A stretch of 64,000 nucleotides of DNA from Oleiharenicola lentus (lineage in GTDB: Bacteria > Verrucomicrobiota > Verrucomicrobiia > Opitutales > Opitutaceae), in NCBI RefSeq assembly GCF_004118375.1, contig NZ_SDHX01000001.1:124001-188000 (forward strand), given 5' to 3'. Every line of letters starts with the position of its first letter. Position 1 is the stretch's first letter. Positions 60,801 through 64,000 of the stretch are shown piece by piece. The notes below the pieces were generated by a model. It did not search any database, was not told the origin of the DNA, and worked only from the letters and a program-made list of their open reading frames with translations. A program made the position numbers and the translations under genes.

Positions 60801-61132
60801 GAGCCGACCTTGAAGCGCACGATGACCAGCGAACTGCCGGGCCGGGAAGTGGAGTAGAGGTATTCGACGCCGGGAATTTCCCAGAGGAGTTTCTCCATCG
60901 GACGGGTGACGCGGTTTTCAACCTCGCGGGCCGTCGCGCCGGGCATGCCGACGAGCACGTCCACCATCGGCACCTTGATCTGCGGCTCTTCCTCGCGCGG
61001 CAGCATGATCACGGCGAAGAGGCCGAGCAGGAGGGACGCGACGACCGCCAGCGGCGTGAGGCGGGAGTCGGTAAACATCTCGGCCAGCCGACCGGCGAAG
61101 CCGTGCGGCGGGGGCTGGGCGGGGGCGCTCAT
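57803..61132 (-). CDS. RND-family efflux permease
   Basis: A 1109-residue inner-membrane pump. [40 protein letters not shown] and [20 protein letters not shown] mark the N-terminal porter domain; [20 protein letters not shown] carries the proton-relay Asp pair in helix 4; a second half repeats the pattern. It belongs to the HAE1/AcrB-like group often found with ArsR, rhodanese and DUF2892 genes. Around residue 300 an AT-rich insertion ([13 protein letters not shown]) interrupts a conserved loop. Start and stop both overlap neighbours by ATGA, so adaptor, pump and rhodanese are coupled. Confidence 0.9.
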   Translation of the reverse strand: MSAPAQPPPHGFAGRLAEMFTDSRLTPLAVVASLLLGLFAVIMLPREEEPQIKVPMVDVLVGMPGATAREVENRVTRPMEKLLWEIPGVEYLYSTSRPGSSLVIVRFKVGSDLEQSLVRLTQKLSANYDRIPPGVSAPLIKPRTIDDVPVAAVTLHSTTHDHLALRRLAAQLDDAIKALPDVAETTLIGGVRRQLRVQVDPVKLASRQLTLDDLAAALRAANARSQDGALTTANRNLLIETGGYFRDATDVANLVLGVSQDRPIFLRDVAEITDGPAEPTDYVLFGRGTHASSIENQNSKIVNFEEAAVTLSIAKRPGANAVTVVHSVEDTVNRLRGVLLPADVGVTFTRDYGATASEKSNELLLHMGIAVFGVALLILFFLGWRESLVVLLAIPVTLGLTLLVFYLYGYTLNRITLFALIFSIGILVDDAIVVVENIVRHQRLPSACGKSLHQIAVEAVSEVGNPTVLATWAVIAAVLPMAFVGGLMGPYMRPIPIGASAAMLFSLVVAFTVTPWAALRVLGRHAPKVSAAHAADLHDEAPDTFFTRLYHRIMDPMIARARWRWGFLGFVAVLLLGAMALVPTGFVKVKMLPFDNKSEFQIILDTPEGTTLEETTRLARELAAALRTEPEVRDYQIYAGTASPFNFNGLVRHYFMRRGPNVADIQVNLRPKHERSAQSHDIAERVRPTLSALAAKHGATLAVAEVPPGPPVLQTLVAEIYGPAEESRLALATRVKEIFTRTEGVVDIDWYVEAQQPTVHLRVDRTKAALHGISVATISRTIQTAISGAKVDLLHQPLDREDVDLVLELPRALRSRPEDLLSIQLRSDHDDIIRAGERPLVPLGELVTLQRTDGERNLYRKNLRPVTYVTADVAGAVASPAYALFAMNRELAKLDGRAFGGTSPEIPLYHLNMPDTDLEPAIKWDGEWHVTLEVFRDLGLAFAAVCILIYMLMVGWFKSYLTPFLIMIVIPLSLIGILPAHAAMGAFFTATSMIGFMAGAGIVVRNSIILVDFIELRRSQGLRLAEAVVEAGAVRFRPMLLTALAVIVGASVILADPIFQGLALSLMAGEVASLLISRFAVPILYYMMNIRHDPVAGATRADCPVPPAT
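60220..60258. repeat. AT-rich in-frame insertion in the RND permease gene
   Basis: A roughly 39-base AT-rich stretch in a very GC-rich gene, with TTTACGATTTTCGAATTTTG and a closing ATTCTCGATCG on the plus strand. It encodes [15 protein letters not shown] and lies between VLFGRG and [15 protein letters not shown], segments that are usually only a few residues apart in this family. Confidence 0.55.
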
Positions 61133-62145
61133 GGCTGGGACGTGACGGGCTGGCCGTCGCGCAGGGCGGCGGGCGGGGCGAGCACGACGGTTTCGCCGGG
61201 GTGCAGCCCGGAGAGAATTTCGGTGCGGTCCGCGGTGGTGCGGCCGGTTTTGACGAGCCGAAGGATGGCGCGGCCATCCTCGACCACAAAGACGCGCTCA
61301 ATCTGGCCGAAGCGGCTGATCGCGGAGGCGGGCGCCCAAAGGGCTTCGGAAGCGGTGGTGGCAACCTGCAGCCGGACATACTGGCCCGAGCGCGCCACGC
61401 CGACCGGCAGCGCCACCTTGACCAGCACGGAGCGGCTGACGGTGTCGGCAGCGGTGGAAAGTTCCTCGATGGTGCCGCTGATCGGGGTCGCGCCGTCGTT
61501 TACGACCACAGCCAGCGCATCGCCGATGCGAAGCCGGCTGGCCGCCTGTTCGGGCACGGTGCCCTCGGCGCGCAGCCGGGCGGTGGATTCCAGCACCAAC
61601 AGTGGCAGACCCGGCGTGGCCAGGTCACCAGGCAGCACGTGCTTCCCGGTGATCACTCCGGCAAAGGGCGCGCGGATGCTGGCGTGCGCGAGCATCGCCT
61701 CGGCCTCGGCGAGGCCGGCCTGGGCAAAACGCAGGCGATCCTCGGCGTCGCGCAGCGTGTCGGGCGGGTTGACGCCCTTGGCGACAAGGGTGCGCTCGCG
61801 CTCCACGGCGCGCGCGGCCTCGGCGAGCTGGGCCTGGGCCTGACGCACGCGGGCCTCGGTTTCCGGCACGCTGAGGGTGACGAGAAGTTCGCCGGCTTTC
61901 ACCTCCTGGCCGAGCCCCCACGGGAGCGATGCAACGGTGCCGGTGAGCTTGGCGGAAAGGGCCGCGCGCTCAACCGGCCGCACCGTGGCGGGCATCTCGA
62001 TCAAGGCGGGCAGGAACTCGCCCACCGTCAGACTGGTTCGCACCGGCACGGACGCGGCCGCCGGCGGGGCGACAGCCGCCTCCTTCCGGGTGCAACCGGT
62101 GACCAAAGCGAGGGCGAGCGGGAGAATGAACAGCAGCGGGCGCAT
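61129..62145 (-). CDS. RND efflux periplasmic adaptor (membrane fusion) lipoprotein
   Basis: A 338-residue lipoprotein (lipobox ending at Cys-18, LVTGC) of the HlyD/AcrA type: a biotinyl-lipoyl-like domain split by a coiled-coil hairpin (about 95-165, [20 protein letters not shown]), then [20 protein letters not shown], a beta-barrel domain and a C-terminal [20 protein letters not shown]. It links the RND pump to an outer-membrane channel, which is not encoded here. It overlaps the pump gene by ATGA and follows the DUF2892 gene by 9 bases. Confidence 0.9.
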   Translation of the reverse strand: MRPLLFILPLALALVTGCTRKEAAVAPPAAASVPVRTSLTVGEFLPALIEMPATVRPVERAALSAKLTGTVASLPWGLGQEVKAGELLVTLSVPETEARVRQAQAQLAEAARAVERERTLVAKGVNPPDTLRDAEDRLRFAQAGLAEAEAMLAHASIRAPFAGVITGKHVLPGDLATPGLPLLVLESTARLRAEGTVPEQAASRLRIGDALAVVVNDGATPISGTIEELSTAADTVSRSVLVKVALPVGVARSGQYVRLQVATTASEALWAPASAISRFGQIERVFVVEDGRAILRLVKTGRTTADRTEILSGLHPGETVVLAPPAALRDGQPVTSQP

Positions 62146-62154
62146 GACGGCGGG

Positions 62155-62379
62155 TCAGGAGCGCTGGCCGCCCCAGTGGATCACGTCGTTGGCGTCCACC
62201 CAACCGAGCTTCCGCAGGATCAGGGTGGGCGGACAAAAACCGGTGAAGACGGACTGGACGAGGTTGAGGCCGACGAAGGCGGGCACCAGCAGCCACCAGG
62301 GGCTGACCCAGTGGGTGAGGGCGACGCCGATCAGGGTGACGGAACCGGCGAGCAGGCGGATGAGATTATGGGTGGTCAT
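62155..62379 (-). CDS. DUF2892 (YgaP-like) small membrane protein
   Basis: A 74-residue protein with two membrane helices (RLLAGSVTLIGVALTHWV and WWLLVPAFVGLNLVQSVFTG) and the CP motif in FCPPTLILRKLG. This matches the DUF2892 domain found C-terminal to rhodanese in E. coli YgaP. It is the first gene of the operon that runs through the adaptor, RND pump and rhodaneses, and its promoter shares the palindrome upstream with the divergent ArsR gene. The ATG at 62379 fits the family. Confidence 0.85.
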   Translation of the reverse strand: MTTHNLIRLLAGSVTLIGVALTHWVSPWWLLVPAFVGLNLVQSVFTGFCPPTLILRKLGWVDANDVIHWGGQRS

Positions 62380-62392
62380 GAGGAGAAGGCGG

Positions 62393-62428
62393 TTGACTTT
62401 ATATGAGCATATACGCATATACTTGCAA
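62393..62428. promoter_or_regulatory. Divergent promoters with a shared operator palindrome
   Basis: TATATG-N10-CATATA (62400-62421) is an imperfect palindrome with an alternating AT core. On the plus strand TTGACT (62393-62398) and TATACT (62418-62423) could serve the ArsR gene (19-base spacing). On the minus strand TTGCAA (62428-62423) and CATATA/TATAAA could serve the DUF2892 operon. The position suits repression of both directions by the ArsR protein. Confidence 0.65.
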
Positions 62429-62457
62429 TCAGGTCAAGAGGTTGTTTTCTCGCCCGG

Positions 62458-62796
62458 ATGCCCAAACACCGCCCGCTCTCCGAGGACGCCCTGCAGCTCG
62501 TGGCCCAGCGCTTCGCCGTGCTGGCCGAGCCGATGCGCCTGCGGCTCATCCAGGCCCTGTTCGCCGGGGAGAAGAACGTGACCGACCTGGTGGGGGTGAC
62601 GGGCGGCACCCAGGCCAACGTCTCGCGCCACCTGCAGACGCTGACGGCGGCGCACATCCTTGCGCGGCGCAAGGAGGGGCTGCAGGTCTTCTACCGCATC
62701 GCCGACCCGACGATCCCGAAGCTGTGCGAGCTCGTGTGCGGCAGCCTGGAGAAGACCCTGAGCCGGCAGGTCGCGCAGTTCGAGACGGTCGGCTGA
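62458..62796 (+). CDS. ArsR-family transcriptional regulator
   Basis: A 112-residue winged-helix repressor: RFAVLAEPMRLRLIQALFAG, the helix-turn-helix at about 42-61 (VTDLVGVTGGTQANVSRHLQ), and the wing ARRKEGLQVFYRIADP. Two cysteines, at 90 and 94 (LCELVC) in the last helix, could bind a metal or react with persulfide. It is the likely regulator of the divergent DUF2892/adaptor/RND/rhodanese operon and of itself. E. coli YgaV, an ArsR regulator of YgaP, is the closest characterised parallel. mgsA follows after 9 bases. Confidence 0.88.
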   Translation: MPKHRPLSEDALQLVAQRFAVLAEPMRLRLIQALFAGEKNVTDLVGVTGGTQANVSRHLQTLTAAHILARRKEGLQVFYRIADPTIPKLCELVCGSLEKTLSRQVAQFETVG

Positions 62797-62805
62797 TTTT
62801 CCCGC

Positions 62806-63306
62806 ATGACCTACAAGAAGATCAGAATGGCGAACCGGAAGCGGATCGCACTCGTGGCGCACGACGGCCAGAAGCAGAGCATCGTGGACTGGGTGCGCTA
62901 CAACAAGGCCGTGCTCGTTGAGCACGACCTCTGGGCGACCGGCACGACCGGCGGCCTCGTCGAAAAGGTGCTCGGCAAGCCGGTGCACAAGCTCCAGAGC
63001 GGCCCGCTCGGCGGCGACCAGCAGATTGGCGCGCTGATCGTCGAGGGGAAGATCGACCTGCTGATGTTCTTCTGGGACCCGTTGGCCGCCCAGCCCCACG
63101 ATCCCGACGTGAAGGCGCTCCTGCGCATGGCCGTCGTCTGGAACGTGCCCGTGGCCTGCGACCGCGCCACGGCGGATTTTCTGATCTCGTCGCCCCTCAT
63201 GCACGGCGAATACGAGCGCCTCGTGCCTGACTACGAGGCCTACGCGAAGCGCAGTCTGCCCGTGGACATGAAGCCGGCGGGGAAGACGGGCAAGGGAAAG
63301 GACTGA
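62806..63306 (+). CDS. mgsA: Methylglyoxal synthase
   Basis: A 166-residue enzyme converting dihydroxyacetone phosphate to methylglyoxal and phosphate. [32 protein letters not shown] (phosphate loop), [14 protein letters not shown] with the catalytic Asp at 71, and [20 protein letters not shown] cover the active site; the tail is Lys-rich. It starts 9 bases after the ArsR gene on the same strand, so the two may share a transcript. Methylglyoxal is toxic and is detoxified through thiols, which may be the reason for this company; that is speculation. Confidence 0.93.
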   Translation: MTYKKIRMANRKRIALVAHDGQKQSIVDWVRYNKAVLVEHDLWATGTTGGLVEKVLGKPVHKLQSGPLGGDQQIGALIVEGKIDLLMFFWDPLAAQPHDPDVKALLRMAVVWNVPVACDRATADFLISSPLMHGEYERLVPDYEAYAKRSLPVDMKPAGKTGKGKD

Positions 63307-63311
63307 CCACG

Positions 63312-63338
63312 GGTTTGTAACTTATCAGGTTACAAACC
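63312..63338 (+). terminator. Hairpin after mgsA
   Basis: GGTTTGTAAC and GTTACAAACC form a perfect 10-bp stem with a 7-base loop, five bases after the mgsA stop. No T-run follows, so it may be a Rho-independent-like end or a repeat: the left arm recurs just after the transporter stop at 11570. Confidence 0.55.
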
Positions 63339-63516
63339 ACCGGCAAGGTGCCACCGGCCGGGCCCGCGCGCTGGGCCGTGGTGTGCGCGTTAGCATCCGC
63401 GCAAAGGCGGGTGGGATTCCGGAGGCGATTTCTCCGGACCGGTGGTAGCCTGCAGTCCCGTCGCGCGTCTCACCCGCTACCGGTTGGATCCACCGCCGGA
63501 CCTTGCCCATCCCCCC

Positions 63517-64000
63517 ATGAAGCTGCCCTGCCGTTTGCTCGCCTTGTCCCTGTTCGCCGTCGCCGCCCTGCCCGCGGTCGAGGAGGTTTCCAGTCAGATT
63601 CCGCCGCACCCGCCACGGTTGCCCGAGGGCATCCCCGCGTTTCCGGGTGCCTGGGGCGGCGGCATGTTCACGACCGGCGGTCGGGGCGGCCGCGTGATCG
63701 CGGTGACCAACCTCCATGACCGCGGCCCCGGCAGCCTGCGGGCCGCAGTTGAGGCCGAGGGTCCGCGCATGGTGGTGTTTCGCGTGGCCGGCACGATCTG
63801 GCTCGAGTCGAACCTCAACATCAACCACCCGCACCTCACCGTGGCGGGGCAGAGTGCGCCGGGCGACGGCATCTGCATCGCGCACCACTCGCTGAACATC
63901 AACACGCACAACGTCATCATCCGCCACCTGCGCGCCCGTCGCGGCCGGCCCGAGGGCGGACAAGGCTCCGACAACATCGGCGGCAATCCCGTCGGTCAGA
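63517..64000 (+). CDS. Secreted pectate-lyase-like protein, N-terminal part (3' truncated by window edge)
   Basis: An open frame of 161 codons runs off the end of the window. It starts MKLPCRLLALSLFAVAALPA (signal peptide), followed by PEGIPAFPGAWGGGMFTTGG, RGGRVIAVTNLHDRGPGSLR, VVFRVAGTIWLESNLNINHP and VAGQSAPGDGICIAHHSLNI. This is the N-terminal half of a right-handed beta-helix of the polysaccharide lyase 1 / pectate lyase type. Catalytic residues lie beyond the window. Such secreted lyases fit a polysaccharide-degrading lifestyle. The 178 bases between the hairpin after mgsA and this start hold nothing I recognise. Confidence 0.85.
   Translation, partial: MKLPCRLLALSLFAVAALPAVEEVSSQIPPHPPRLPEGIPAFPGAWGGGMFTTGGRGGRVIAVTNLHDRGPGSLRAAVEAEGPRMVVFRVAGTIWLESNLNINHPHLTVAGQSAPGDGICIAHHSLNINTHNVIIRHLRARRGRPEGGQGSDNIGGNPVGQ

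Noticed and set aside
1-64000. tRNA or rRNA genes and CRISPR arrays
   Set aside because: No regularly spaced direct repeats of CRISPR type were seen, and no stretch with the conserved T-loop/anticodon arrangement or rRNA blocks was recognised.

Overview
The window is a GC-rich (roughly two-thirds G+C by eye) bacterial chromosome segment, densely coding on both strands. I saw no rRNA, tRNA, phage, insertion sequence or CRISPR array. Several traits point to a verrucomicrobium of the Opitutaceae type, though this is inferred from gene content and not from a marker gene: a giant autotransporter-associated beta-strand-repeat protein ending in a PEP-CTERM sorting signal, several TonB-C-domain proteins without the usual TonB anchor, two AmpG-like permeases, DUF4202 and DUF3365 proteins, and an alpha2-type glycyl-tRNA synthetase.

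Layout. 1-9.8 kb: the 3' end of a threonine ammonia-lyase, an AmpG-like MFS permease, a repeat-rich secreted protein, a DUF2959 lipoprotein, a DUF1810 protein, then a tightly overlapped minus-strand operon (DUF4202, CHASE2/adenylate cyclase, SH3 protein, M48 protease fused to a cupin) and a BamE-like lipoprotein. 9.8-17 kb: an AspT/YidE-type transporter, a small secreted protein, a second AmpG-like permease with a DUF4380-like partner, a polysaccharide deacetylase and an acidic hypothetical protein. 17.2-24.1 kb: the 2282-residue PEP-CTERM beta-strand-repeat protein. 24-31.6 kb: nucleoside hydrolase, DUF1643, a SWIM/SNF2 helicase with an unusual palindromic insertion, glycyl-tRNA synthetase and an exported protein of unknown role. 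31.8-39.7 kb: three TonB-C proteins, a small hypothetical, Mpo1-like, YceI-like and an M16 peptidase. 39.8-47.3 kb: a complete histidine operon in enteric order (hisGDCBHAF-IE), with a leader peptide of six consecutive histidines and an attenuator upstream. 47.5-55.2 kb: a lipoteichoic-acid-synthase-like phosphotransferase with a PAP2 phosphatase, a radical SAM protein, another TonB-C protein, and a TPR/pseudo-rhomboid/PrmB operon. 55.3-62.8 kb: a DUF3365 haem protein with a coupled Cys-rich microprotein, then a cluster of rhodaneses, methyltransferase, RND pump, adaptor and DUF2892 protein, divergent from an ArsR-type regulator across a palindromic operator. 62.8-64 kb: methylglyoxal synthase and the 5' end of a pectate-lyase-like gene.

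The intergenic DNA is rich in dispersed palindromic repeats. There is a REPIN-like doublet family (around 2.0, 46.2 and 50.2 kb), a second interspersed family (3.0, 12.3, 25.1 and 29.1 kb), a two-copy hairpin element whose inner stem differs completely in sequence but keeps its pairing (11.7 and 51.6 kb), and inverted repeats inside the his operon. Two elements sit in frame inside genes. The best candidate for something undescribed is the pair of 21-bp palindromes inside the SNF2 helicase gene, which resembles a protein-coding palindromic element. The most functionally interpretable find is the His-codon leader and attenuator of the his operon.
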